This document shows, one piece after another, positions 1-10,958 of a DNA stretch of 64,000 bases; position 1 is the stretch's first letter, and every line of letters starts with the position of its first letter. A program made the translations under genes and the position numbers. The stretch spans positions 3,471,501 to 3,535,500 of the forward strand of contig SMMW01000622.1 of assembly GCA_004794655.1 (NCBI GenBank), given 5' to 3'. The stretch comes from Marisa cornuarietis. Lineage: Eukaryota > Mollusca > Gastropoda > Architaenioglossa > Ampullariidae. Below the pieces are notes generated by a model, which did no database searches, was not told the origin of the DNA, and saw only the letters and a list, made by a program, of their open reading frames with translations.

Positions 1-84
1 TTAAGCATCAGGCTGCTTATCAGCTGCTTGTCAAGTGAGGAGGATATGAACATCATTTTATCCAGGTAATGAAAATCTCTCATA

Positions 85-1313
85 TGGCTGTAACCATGTG
101 GTGAGGTCTTTTGGTGGTTTAGCAAACTTTCAATACCAAAACATAACCAGGAACTGTCAGCAGGTCTGCAATCTTTAATTTCACTGGCTGCCACGGCTGC
201 ACGTCTGTTTCTTCTCTCTGTCAGCTCCGCTCTCTGTGTCAGCTCAGCACCCCGACTTGTTGTTGTTGTTGTTGTTGTTGGCTTTAAAAGGGAAAGTGCT
301 TCCACCGAAAGGCGATTTCGCACAGGGGGGGGGGGGCAAGGGGAGGAACAGGGGGGGAAGCTGGAGGTGGTAAGGAGGGGAAGGGACTGGGAGAAGGTTG
401 CCGTTCTTTTGCGCTGCAGGTGTTGTTTACTGGTGCTGGTGCCCTCTACCATCTGTAGTGCTGTGCCTCATTCTAGCTATATTAGATTGGTGGGGCCTAC
501 TTGAATTTAAAAAAAAGTAGCGTATTACTGGGTTGGTCATCTACCAGTCTCCTATAGCGTCTATAGCATCTTGTCGCTCGCCGTATGCCTCCGCCAGGGC
601 ATCCAGAATCTTTTTCGGCGTATTAATCATGTCATAAGGAAACATCAGAACTTGACGTTTGGCAGGCCCCTCAAGCGCGCTGAGCACGTAACCACAGGCC
701 GCATTCTGTGGCATCGGATTAAGGGCAAGAGCTATCTCTACCTCCCTTATAAAGTCATCTACAGCCTGGCCCGGCTCACCACAAAACTTTTGCAGGCGGA
801 ATGGCTGATACGTTCGTACAACCTCTACTGTGCTGTCGCCCTGCGTAGCCATTCTTTTCCGCTTCACTGCTGACACTGATCCTGCTCACAGCGCCAATTG
901 ATGTAACCGTGAGGTCTTTTGGTGGTTTAGCAAACTTTTACCACCAAAACATAACCAGGAACTGTCAGCAAGTCTGCAATCTTTAATTTCACTGGCTGCC
1001 ACGGCTGCGACTCGTCAAGGGGGACTTGAACTCAGGCACGTCTGTTTCTTCTCTCTGTCAGCTCCGCTCTCTGTCAGCTCAGCACCCCGACTTGTCTCAG
1101 CTCTGCCCTTATATACCCCTCGCAGGGCTAACTTTACCGTGATGCTCCTATACGGTCGCCACATAGCGCCATATCCCTAGCCAATCAACGCTGAGCATCT
1201 CCGCGTCGAGCAACAAAAAGGGAGCGCAGAGTCCCACCAAAACTAGCAACTAGTGCTTAAAACAAAAGCCCCAAACTAACAAGTAGCCCTGGCCTACCGG
1301 CCCTCTACATGGC
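85..1313 (-). mobile_element. Non-autonomous gypsy-like LTR retrotransposon (gag only)
   Basis: Two direct repeats share the block containing 'gtgaggtcttttggtggttt': 89 to about 260 and 902-1309. Read on the minus strand the element begins TG and ends CA. A 4-bp duplication TGGC lies at 85-88 and 1310-1313. Just inside the upstream LTR on the minus strand is TGGCGCTGTGAGCAGG, placed where a primer-binding site would be. Between the repeats is only a gag-like reading frame; no protease, RT or integrase is visible. The left repeat is shorter, lacks about 28 bp present in the right one, and is followed by a (TGT)n and G-rich stretch (about 258-400), so the copy is old or rearranged. It sits in an intron of the PPM1K-like gene, about 50 bp past a splice donor and in the same orientation as that gene. 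Confidence 0.7.
541..852 (-). CDS. Retrotransposon gag-like protein fragment (103 aa)
   Basis: The frame runs from ATG at 852 to TAG at 541. It continues upstream to 876 without another ATG. The sequence has the look of an LTR-retrotransposon/PNMA-type capsid N-lobe: an aromatic 'YQPFRLQKFCGEPGQ' segment, then 'VDDFIREVEIAL' and 'KRQVLMFPYD', which match the helix pattern of the retrotrans_gag family. It is much shorter than a full gag (usually over 300 aa) and has no zinc knuckle. It lies between the two LTRs with no pol downstream, so the element would depend on others for mobility. Family assignment is from pattern recognition. Confidence 0.55.
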   Translation of the reverse strand: MATQGDSTVEVVRTYQPFRLQKFCGEPGQAVDDFIREVEIALALNPMPQNAACGYVLSALEGPAKRQVLMFPYDMINTPKKILDALAEAYGERQDAIDAIGDW

Positions 1314-1362
1314 ATATATCAAGCAGAAGCTTTGCAGAAACATCTGATTTGATATTGCTCAC

Positions 1363-3681
1363 CTGGGAAATTCCCTGACTGTTCTGAATGATTCGACCAC
1401 CCTTCTTAGTAACTCTCTGATTCTCATCTGGGTCATCTGGATCATGATCAACTGAAAGCCGCACAGAACTTCCTTTTCGGCACAGGACTGCTCGACTATC
1501 TCCTACATGGCCAACAACCATTTCTGAGCTGTCACGTATCAAGCATACTGTTGCTGTTGTCCCTGTCATGAAAACTTCTGAGTCTGATTGAAAAAAAAAA
1601 AGATTTATAAAGTGCATTAAAAATGCAGCGTACAATGTATAATATATGTACATACAATAATAATAACAAACATATGATTTATATACTGCATAATCATGCT
1701 CACGAAGGAGTATGCTCTCAATGCTTGAGACAAGTAGGAGACATCGACAGTATATGAAGGACGGAAGGAAAAACAACCATGCATGCAAGTAACATGGATG
1801 CTGGCTCATGCCCTTTTTTTCTGAATTTCTCTTCCCTTACGTCCCAGCTAGACAACTATGCTATTCGTTTGATGACCCTCTCCTAACTATTCCTGTCACC
1901 AGAACAAAAACATATGGCCACAGGATTTTTAGTAACTGTGCAAAGAAACAATTGAACTCTCTCCCTTTTCATATCCGCCACCTACCAACAATTGAATCCT
2001 TTAAATGTGCATTGAAAATGTACCTCTTCCTTAGGCATTACTTCTAACAACAGTCCACACAATGCTAGTCCTTTGTCACATCCTTCTCCCATTTTCTGCT
2101 AATCATTGCTTCTTTACTCGTCTTCCTTTGCAAAATCACAATACTCTCAGTCCCTGTTACTTGGTTCCTCTTGTGTCTTCTGCATTTGTCTTTTATTTGT
2201 CATCAGGAATGTTGTTTATCCTTCTGTTAGTCATAAGTTATTTGTTCTTTTGTCCCTCGTATGTTGTCCATGTCTGGTTTTTGTTTTTAAGCGCTACTAG
2301 CATGCTCCTTATGAGTCTGAGTATGCACTATACAAATCTTGCGCTTCTTCTTATTATTAACAAAAGATGAATATAAAAACGCATGAATGAATCATGTTTT
2401 CACACATAATCTTTTATACATTTCAAGTGTTGTCAAATTTCCCAAGGTAAATGAAATCCACTTCCACTCTGAAAACTGATAAAAATTTCATCTAGGTGAT
2501 TTTAATTAGGGATAGTGTCAACACTCTGTGCTTTACCTTGCCCATAAAACTTAGCAATCTGTAGTATTAGCATAATTCAACCATAATCTCATTATCTGAA
2601 TGAGATATACTCTGATGCATCTTGCCAGCAATTTTAGTGTTATATAGCCTTCCATATATGTAATCCTTTAAAACAATATGTTACAGTCTGATTGCATGTC
2701 TCTTGACATCAAGGATCAAGGTCAAACAGTATTGCCATGTATGTTATGGAGTACTCTTTTTGCAAATGGTTGATAATTTTTTCTAGGGGTCTAAAAACCC
2801 CAAATTATCTCAACTGTGGGTCAGAAAACCCTTTGCATTTGAATGGGTGAAAAACTGAAAACATAATCTTTCCCTTAGGTTAGCATTTAGAAACAAGGCT
2901 TTTAGTAATCCTCTAAAATGAAACAGCCTGTAGTATTGAATTTATCTCTATTTTTATCAAAATGTTTCCCTTCTGATCATACAGCAAACAACTGAATACT
3001 AATACAGATGCTGAAAAAGTTTAAACATGACACAATCCAAATGTGTAATACATAAAATAAAATGAACTATAAATTAGTTTTAATATGATTCACATCTTAA
3101 TACTTACTCATAAAGTAAAATGCGAGATGTCTGGCGAGGACATTATGGACTTCTACAAAACTCTTGTGCAGTACAGTCTCCAGCCTGTCTGTACGACTCA
3201 GCCAATAGTTTATGTGGTGCTCGAGGTACTCCAACACATAGTCGGCTGCAAAGGAGGTGCCGTGTCCATCAAAGATTCCGATGTAAATTAGTTGCTCAGT
3301 CAACTCCTTCACAACCATTCGGTCTTCGTTCATCCTCCGTCTACCGATCAAAGATGCTGTCCCCACTTCCTCGAGGGGAATCTTTGGAATGAGCTTGCCT
3401 TTTTTTATGCTTTGTTCCACCAGAATAGGCAAGGTGAGACGGTTGTTCCATGACCCAAGAGTATCAAAATTCACCCCTCTCTGTTGCTGCCCTTTATTTT
3501 CCGGATCTGACAAAATGCTCCAGTATGATGATGTTGCGTGAAAGCTTCGTCGACCACTATCTCCGAACTTCAGAAAAGCTCGACACTGGCTCCGTGTTTG
3601 GCTTTCTTGCTGTAGAAATAAACACTTGCAAACTGAGACTGCTCTCCGCTTCCAACCTATCTGCAGTCTTAAAGTAAACAT
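1363..3681 (-). CDS. PPM1K: Mitochondrial protein phosphatase 1K-like (PP2C family), 5' two exons
   Basis: Exon 1 is 3681-3108 and exon 2 is 1577-1363; further exons lie beyond the left edge. The start is the first ATG of the frame (3681). The first 25 residues are basic and lack acidic residues (MFTLRLQIGWKRRAVS...), as expected for a mitochondrial presequence. 'LGSWNNRLTLPILVEQSIKK' matches the PPM1K-specific segment before the catalytic domain. PP2C metal and phosphate motifs follow: 'GRRRMNEDR', 'IFDGHG' and, in exon 2, 'GTTATVCLI' and 'VGHVGDSRAVLCRKG'. Donor ATGA|GTAAGT (3108) and acceptor ACTCAG|AAG (1577) keep the frame through a split Lys codon. Exon 2 ends CCAG|GTGAGC. In vertebrates PPM1K dephosphorylates the branched-chain ketoacid dehydrogenase E1-alpha subunit in the mitochondrial matrix. 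The C-terminal catalytic half is not in the window. Confidence 0.88.
1808..2362 (+). mobile_element. 5'-truncated L2/CR1-like LINE, 3' end fragment
   Basis: A 79-residue open stretch (1808-2047) matches the C-terminal end of the RT proteins at 52.6-53.9 kb and 60.9-62.6 kb, including 'TYGHRIFSNCAKKQLNSLPF' against 'TYGHRTFGYCAAKQWNSLPF'. It is followed by the same kind of 3' UTR ending 'ttttaagcgctactagcatgc' and a (TTATTA)-like tail. It is more diverged than the other copies, so older. It lies antisense in intron 1 of the PPM1K-like gene. Confidence 0.8.
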
Positions 3682-3833
3682 GAGGCCTTCAAGAAGTAAT
3701 CGACATAGGGAGTTTATGTGTGCATTACAGACCAATCTGTCAGATAATATTCTACATTAATATCTACAATCATGTTTCGGAAAGATAAATGCGCAAGAAT
3801 CAGGGGAGCTTACTCCTAAGAATTGTTGATATT

Positions 3834-4132
3834 GGGCCAGTTGCACCACGGACTTTCATAAAGAAGGTCCGTGAGTTGCACATTTCGAATTTTAAACACT
3901 TTTAGGCCTTAAATCTATTTAGATGATCAGTTTAAAGTACACACCACAATTTTAGAATTTTTAAAACTAACACTGCTTTAAGTAAGATAAAGTTGGTTAA
4001 GTCTGATCGACTTTCCGTTCTGTCAGTACAATTTTTTTGTATGTTCTTGTGCAATGCATCTAAATGGTAGAGAAGAGATTTTGTTTCTTTAGAACAGTTT
4101 TAAGGTTTAGAAACATGTTGTGCAACCAGCAC
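3834..4132. mobile_element. MITE-like repeat, family A copy 1
   Basis: It begins 'gggccagttgcaccacgg' and ends '...gttgtgcaaccagc', so the ends are imperfect inverted repeats. The block 'ttttaaacacttttaggcct' recurs in the copies at 10739-10958 and, inverted, 14261-14544. No coding capacity. Left of its shared core it carries an extra small hairpin ('ggactttcataaagaaggtcc', about 3850-3870). Confidence 0.6.
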
Positions 4133-7100
4133 ATGGTCTACAGTCTGTTTACACGTTCAGTTCTCGGTCAGCGGAGCTACAATATACAATGTTATTAATC
4201 CACAACGGCAATTCCAGATCGTGCTCGTACTAGCAATATATACAGAAATAAATGCATACATGTTGAAATAATTTCTCACACATTCCCAGCAACAGTAGAT
4301 ACAGTTGGTAAACTCAGGTCACCTCAGGCTAATACGTACATGATCACGGCCAGTAGAGTTGATAAAGTAAATGGCACGTGGAATGAATAATGAGCTGCGG
4401 TGGCGATCGACTATATAATTCTAGTTCTGTATACAAGCATCGCGCGTACCTAAAGCCAGACTGCAAGTGTGAAATCTCACATGCCAACAACACATGATCA
4501 GAAATAGAGAGGGTGCGGGATGGCTTCACAAGGATTTGTTAATAATAATGTAAACCGGGCTTAATCGGGAGGTTTAAGCGATTGTGTCCCGAAACGAGAT
4601 CACGGGAGTGGTGACTTGCTTTTTGAATGGTTGGTTTAACAGGAGATGATTTCGCACTGCTGGGGAAAAAGAGGGGGAGGAAACAGGAGAAACCCCGTCC
4701 CCCGTGCCCCGATGCCCAACCCTGCAAACACGTACGTGTCACACACAGGGCCTCTCACTGCAGTGGTAGCCAGTGTTTTAAGCACTATACTACCGGCTGC
4801 ACGGACGACAGGCACTCGCAGCACAAACCGTACTTATAAGCTAAGTATATTTGTAGTATAGTTCGCAGGGTCGGCCGTCGAGGGTTTCTCTGGGAATGCC
4901 AGCTTTCAACCCTCACCACCCATTCCACCATCTTTCTACTCCAAAGTTCGAAATTGCCGTATAGATCGAAGCACGTACTTGCCTACTAAACCAACCAACC
5001 AACCAGCCAACCAACCAATCAACCAAGGAAGCGGATCGCCTTGGACGTGAGAATGAAAATCCCTTCATCTCCTAAGAAACACCAATATAAGTCAACCAAC
5101 TATAAAACATTAAACAATTTATATATTACTGTGGTCTCACCTTGCTTTTTGTTGTGTAAAGAGAGTTTTTCTTTGTCATCTAGCAAAACTGCAAAGTCAT
5201 CCTCACTGAATGTGGCGGCCAGAACAGCCAATCTTTATTGCAGTATATTGTTGACCTCAAATAATTTGTAATTACTTTCAACTTTAAGAAATTTCTTTCT
5301 CAACTGGATACAGAAAATGGCAGAGCCAGTGAAATTCTGAGCGACACTGCACCGTGTGGTACAGTACCCAATAATTTATATTGGGATGTGACGATTAGAA
5401 CTCCTTAAAAATTCATTTAGTCCTGGAAAGACTGCTGCATATGTGTTCGTGAGTCAAGCCGGGACAATCAGCACCGGCATTATGTCAACCTAGATATATT
5501 ATTAAAATTCCCAGTTAAGAAAAAGTAGCTAAGCCTAAACGTATCCATATTTTAAAAGATGTAGATAAATAGGTAGCAGATCTATGTGCACATGAGTCAC
5601 CATCAGCTGAAGACCACATGAATTCTTTTTAACTCTTTACGAACTATAAAGCGCATCAATATTTTCATTAAATAAATTAACAAATGAGTTAAGCGCACAA
5701 CGTCGAAAGGCTCATTTTCCCTTACTAAATAATCTTAAATCTAAATCAGCCAAGCCACATGTATGCGATCACCCATGCACTCGCACACCTACCAGATGTG
5801 ACCAATCAATCTAATTTCTGTTTCTTAAGCATTTTAATACTCGTATTAATGACATTAATCATGGCATCGTATCATGACATCAACTATAGGTCATCTGGTT
5901 TAAAGTTTTAATTAAAAAGACTGAGCATGAAACAGTTGGCATAATAAAGTCAAAGATACTGAATACTAGTTTTTATTTATCGTTGACTATGTAGAAACAT
6001 GCGCAACAAAATTGTGTCAGTGTTCTTGTTCCTAAACTCTGATCAAGTTTTCCTTTGCACAAGGCGCGGAACCTTTTCCAACGTAAGAAAGAGGTGAGAA
6101 AGTTCAGGTAGGCATCTCTAGAGGAGAGAGCACTGGCACATTATTGTATGGAGATATGATCAACGGCACTTGAGTGGGAAATTCAATAGGCGATTGTTTC
6201 CAGTGGCATTGGCAAAAATGTCTCATTAATCTTCCGGAGACCGTCACATTGTATCAACAAACATGTTATTCCAGTTCCACGCGATAGGTAAACACACGCC
6301 GTTGTTGCCATAGCAATGCTGACAAAATAGAATGACAGCCATGACATGCCTTTTGGGGATATTGGGAGTAAAATTAATATTGCTGATTTCCTGTTTTTCT
6401 CTTCCTTTGTTCTGTCATGTTAACTGCGACTTTTTGGTGCTGTCAGAATAAGTATTTTAAAAACACAGGTGGCGTGCGTTGTGCGTGAGGTAACGTGATA
6501 CCATGTAAAAGTACATCCTACCAAGACTTTGAGAAAAATGTGAATGTTACCCATCTAACTGCGAATGCATCTCAACAGGATACGACAGCTTTCATAGAAT
6601 GGTCTGTTATTCCCCGTTTACTATGGATCCGTTCTTTTTCCCTTCCCTTTTCCTTAAGATCCGCTCTCACAAACGATATTTTTGTGTACAGTCTTGGCTG
6701 CCATGAAAAAAGTCTCCAGCACACAAATATTTTCTCATTCCATTGCACCTTACCTTTAATGCAGTCGAACATCGGCAAGTCTGTAGACAAAGAAGAGAGA
6801 ATAAAGTCATCAAGTGCATCTAATTTCCCAACCCTTGGGATACGACCAGTGTGTGTATATATATATATACATACATCAACACTATTACGAGAAAACAGCC
6901 GTTGTAATTCAATGATTGTCATATGATCCAGGTATACAGGAAGCAGTGCTAAGAGGGAAGTTCCGTCTCTGGTACTGATGATAGTGACAAACAAAGAGGA
7001 TCATCTGCGCTTGGTCAACGATACCCACGCCCACAAATACAGGCCAGACACTCGAATGTCTAAACTGCCAGGGCATGGTTGGTCCGCCCGTTTTCCAACA

Positions 7101-8177
7101 TCAAGTAGTATAACACAAAAATATTTTACGCAAAATATGAATATTCCTCATCCAACAGAATATGACAGTTTTCATACAACTCTCTTTTTTTCTTCCTGTT
7201 GCTTAGGATGACGTCTTCGAGGATACCGGTCATTTCTTTCTACACACCATCACCGGGCTTAGATCCGGCCGAACAAATGAAATTTGACATAGAGTCTTGG
7301 TTACCACGAACAAAGTCACGAGCATACAACTATTTCTCATTTCATCGCGCCTTGAAATTATTATCACAGATTTACTTTCATTTCGATCAATGAATTTTTA
7401 ACGGATTCTCGTGACCAGTCCTTCAAAACAATACACTGAGAATAACAGCGACCTTGCATGATACATTTCCGTGGGAAAGATTGTGTGTGTGTGTGGGGGG
7501 GGGGATACCTACTTGACGTCCCCAGGGTGGGGGGAGGTTAGAGGGTGGTAGAGAAGACTGCTGATTGTAGTGAAGGCTTGAAGGCGAAGATAAAAGTTGC
7601 ACATGCGATTCACTCTCTGGCTTCCCCTCCTCCTCTGTCTCTTTAGCTAACAAAGACGGTGTTATTGAAGTTTGCTAAGCGTATTAGAAGTACGTCGAAA
7701 TTTTTTCTGCATAGCAGTTTTTCGTATGTAGCCACTGATAGCACCTTGAGACAAAGAAAACAAACAATAAAAATAAAGGTCCCGGAGCAATGTGTACCAA
7801 CCGAACAGTTCATGACTGACCGATAGACAACAGGTATATATTCTTGTCAGATTTGGTGAAGATGCACAAACTGTGTGGATATGTGTCGATTTCCAGCGCC
7901 AACATACTCATGTGCAAACAAACAAACAAACACCGCCACATTCTTTATTTACAAAAATCTTTTAGCAGTACGGTATGCTTTGGTCCGTCATCACGACCTT
8001 GTACGACTTTTTTTTTTAAAAGTTCTCAGGAAGTAACAGCTTGATTTTGTGAACCTGTTTTCGTAAAACAATAACTCAATGACTTTTTTGCTTTTGTCGG
8101 TGGTCGTCAGCTCAAGGCAAAAAGTTTTTTTGGAGTCAGACTACTTTTTATGGGAGGGGGAGAAAGGGGAGGGAGGA
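4133..8177. other. Intergenic region with no supported gene
   Basis: Between the PPM1K-like 5' end and the first GPCR gene I see no frame with domain or splice support. It contains an (AACC)n array (4989-5026), a diverged duplication (about 6560-6760 against 7130-7370), a CA/TG repeat running into G10 (7482-7504), and a short splice-bounded segment at 6754-6780 discussed in the findings. Confidence 0.5.
4989..5026. repeat. (AACC)n microsatellite
   Basis: About nine imperfect repeats of AACC with single-base changes. Confidence 0.9.
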
Positions 8178-8362
8178 ATTGGTGTTTTACGCCGAGCCGG
8201 CAAATAAGGCTATATCACGGCAAGCAGACATATGTCACATGCAGAGAAAGAACAGCGTGCAGAGAATAAACAGCGTGTCCGAGACGAGATCTGAACCCAG
8301 GACAGCCAACCCTCACTGTATTGGTGACAGGCGCCAACCGTTGCGCCAAAGTACCGCCCGGG
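8178..8362 (-). mobile_element. tRNA-derived SINE
   Basis: On the minus strand the element opens with an A-box-like 'tggcgcaacggttggcgcc' (8331-8349) and a B-box-like 'gggttcagatc' (8288-8298), the RNA polymerase III promoter pair of tRNA-derived SINEs. It ends in 'ggctcggcgtaaaacacc', a tail style common in mollusc SINEs. It does not fold as a functional tRNA gene, because the spacing and stems are degraded. Confidence 0.65.
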
Positions 8363-8611
8363 AGTGGGGAGAAGCGGAGGGAGACCTATAGGTGGAGACC
8401 TATAGGTCTGATTATTCAGAACTGCCACTCAAGCAGGAACATCGGGCTGTGCTCGACAGGATGTAGGTAATTTGGTTTTATCAGCCAGCAATGATCACAA
8501 CATGAAGCTCATGTTCTAAATTTATCGAGTAGCATCCGCTCATGTCAAGTCATGTGTCAAGTCAGTTGCCGGCAGGTTGGTTACAATGGCAACGCTCGGA
8601 CCTCAGGGTCC

Positions 8612-8618
8612 TATAAAA
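8612..8618 (+). promoter_or_regulatory. Candidate TATA box for the downstream GPCR gene
   Basis: TATAAAA in the context 'ggtcctataaaagcttgg', about 590 bp upstream of the receptor start codon. Assignment rests on the motif and orientation only. An unannotated 5' UTR would have to span the distance. Confidence 0.3.
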
Positions 8619-9209
8619 GCTTGGATCGAAGCCTAGGGATGACACAATGATGAGACCTATCCTCATTCAATAATCTCTGCCGATTGCTTTTCCCCTGACG
8701 CCTACCGACACTGAAGGTTTCGTTTTCTTATTTTTACGGATGTGTATTTTCCGCTCGGCAAGAGAGCGTGGACAAAGGACAGTCTATTTCGTTGGTTTTC
8801 CTGCCTCTGGGTGCAGACAAGGATGTTATTGTCTGCGTGCAAAAGTCACTTTATTTGAAATCTTCCGAACTCAGTTCCGTGAGCTGAAATGAAAGCGCGC
8901 ATTCGCTGCATGCAACTTATGTGACTAAAAGATACGGAATCCATCCCTTATAATTGGACGCACACCAAGAGGGTGTGGCTAGACAAGATTTTTCATTGCT
9001 TGGAAGTTTTACTTCTAGCATCTAAACTGTTAATGGTTTCGGTGTTAGACTGTTAATGGAGTCGATCACATGCTGCTGTGCATAGCGAACTTTTAACAAT
9101 GATTACGTGTTGCTGTTAAGCATGCAGATCGAAGGATTAGTGCTTGCAAAAAGCAAAAGTACCAGTCAGCCCACTATACCAGGGCTATACTCACCTGTCG
9201 GGACACACG

Positions 9210-10649
9210 ATGAACTTGACGGAAAAGAGGTCCCAGGTAAATGAGACGAGCGAGCAGATGACGGGCGCAGACGTGGCTCTGTCTGCCACGACGATCCTAT
9301 TGTCGTTGTTGATCTGCGCAGGAAACGCACTGACCATCGCTGCCATCATCCGTGCCCCGCGCCTGCGCACACTGCCCAACATGTACATCATGTCACTCGC
9401 CGCGGCTGACCTGCTGGTGGGGCTGCTGATGCCGCTGCTGGCCTTGTTCTTTCTGGCCCCTGTCAAGAAGGCCTTCCACAATGCCAAATACGCCTGCCTG
9501 CTGCTCTTCGCTGGCTTGTACACGTCCTGCCTCTGCTCCGCCATCAACATGGCGCTGATAGCTACTGACCGCTATATCTTCATCACCAGGCCCTTCTGGT
9601 ACGAGCGAGTGGTCACGCGCGCTGTGGTCAGAGGAGTCGTAGCCGTCTGCTGGAGTCTTGCGGTGCTCATGGGTTCAGTGCCTCTCTATGCCAACAGGTA
9701 ACTGGTGGAGGACGAGATAACGCTATCAGTTTTGGAGTAATTTTTCTCAGGCTTCATAATAGTCAGTGTATCAGTAATGGAAAGTGTAGTATTTGAGGAA
9801 TACTAAGTGGTCTGATGTATGTGTGTTTGAGGGTCTGTCATTCACCTACGAGAGTGGCTAGGGTTATTAACGGATAGGTGTACACAAGCAATTTTTAGCT
9901 TAAGCCCACCATCATAGCTTAAGCTCACTAACGCATGAGAATGGGTATCAAAGACGTAGTCAACAATAATATGTATAAATTAGGCAATAGCTGTATGCTA
10001 ATAATTAATACTTTTTGTAATGCTCTGGGTTTAGGAAAGCTGAGGCAATGTCAATGTTATTCATTGCATTGAAACAATTTAACGTGCCACTAAACCCGTT
10101 TTGGCTCGCTACACTGATTTAGCAACAAAATGATGTCAACGTTCTCATTTCAGATTCAAGTCCGACAGTAAGTGCGACTCTACTAAGGTTCTCTTATTTT
10201 CCTTTGACGGCATATTTTTGCCAGCTTTTTTCTTCTCGTGCGCAATGCTGACTGCCGTTCTCTACACTCTTGTCATCCGCCTGGCCAAGGCGAAGCAGAA
10301 GATCGGTCCATCACCCTCAGTGTCAGATTCGTCTTCTCACCCAAGGTCAGCTTCAAGTGGAGCATTTCATTCAGAAAGGGGCTTCACCGGACGGCAGTAC
10401 CGTGCAATTATACTCTTCATCTCTGTGTTCGGAATCTTCGTGTGCTGCTGGTCCCCCCGTGTGATAGCGACCATCGTGAATCATTACATTACAGTCAGCG
10501 ACGACGCGTACAACGTACTGTCTTTGCTTGGGCTTTTGAACTCGGGCATGAATTTTTTCGTGTACGGTTTGGGCAACAAAGACTTCAGACAAGCATTTAC
10601 GACCATGTGTCGAACACGTGGGCAAGACAACTTGCCACCAGTGTCCTAA
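9210..10649 (+). CDS. Class A (rhodopsin-like) G-protein-coupled receptor, orphan, 327 aa
   Basis: Exon 1 is 9210-9697 and exon 2 is 10154-10649. The donor AACAG|GTAACT and acceptor TTTCAG|ATT join through a split Arg codon. The first in-frame ATG after an upstream TAG (9138) is 9210. It opens an N-terminus with two N-glycosylation sequons (NLT at 2, NET at 11). Class A landmarks: N39 in TM1, D67 in 'SLAAAD', Cys96 at the top of TM3 paired with Cys170 in loop 2, D120-R121-Y122, W148, a TM5 proline and 'CCWSP' in TM6. TM7 reads 'NSGMNFFVY', so the usual NPxxY proline is Phe. The TM3 position where amine receptors carry Asp is Leu103, which argues against a biogenic amine ligand. The ligand is unknown. 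Its nearest relative in sight is the receptor at 12659-13660. Confidence 0.88.
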
Positions 10650-10738
10650 AATGACTAAATGATCAAGGTATAGCAGGCGCAAACGTTGAGGGGACGAGAG
10701 TTCGAAAGCCGAGGTCGGTTGATCGTCGTCAGCAACCA

Positions 10739-10958
10739 GGGCCAGCTGCACAACATATTTTTTAATTTTAAACACTTTTAGGCCTTAAATCTGATTAGAG
10801 CTTTAAACTAAACTTGTTTTGAATGATATAAAATTGCTTTACACAGATTTTAATTTGCAACGCATCTACATGGCATAGGAGCGATTTTTGAACAACTTTT
10901 CTAAATTTGCTTTTATAGAACACTTTTAAGCTTTATAAACATGTTGTGCGACTAGCCC
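10739..10958. mobile_element. MITE-like repeat, family A copy 2
   Basis: It begins 'gggccagctgcacaacat' and ends 'atgttgtgcgactagccc', imperfect terminal inverted repeats of about 18 bp. Internally it shares 'ttttaaacacttttaggcct' with copy 1. It lies 90 bp past the stop codon of the first GPCR. Confidence 0.65.

Noticed and set aside
6495..6994. Overlapping 140-codon frames on both strands
   Set aside because: No recognisable domain. The two frames shadow each other, and the plus one does not begin at an ATG in good context.
8178..8362. Functional tRNA gene
   Set aside because: A- and B-box-like sequences are present, but no cloverleaf can be drawn and a SINE tail follows.
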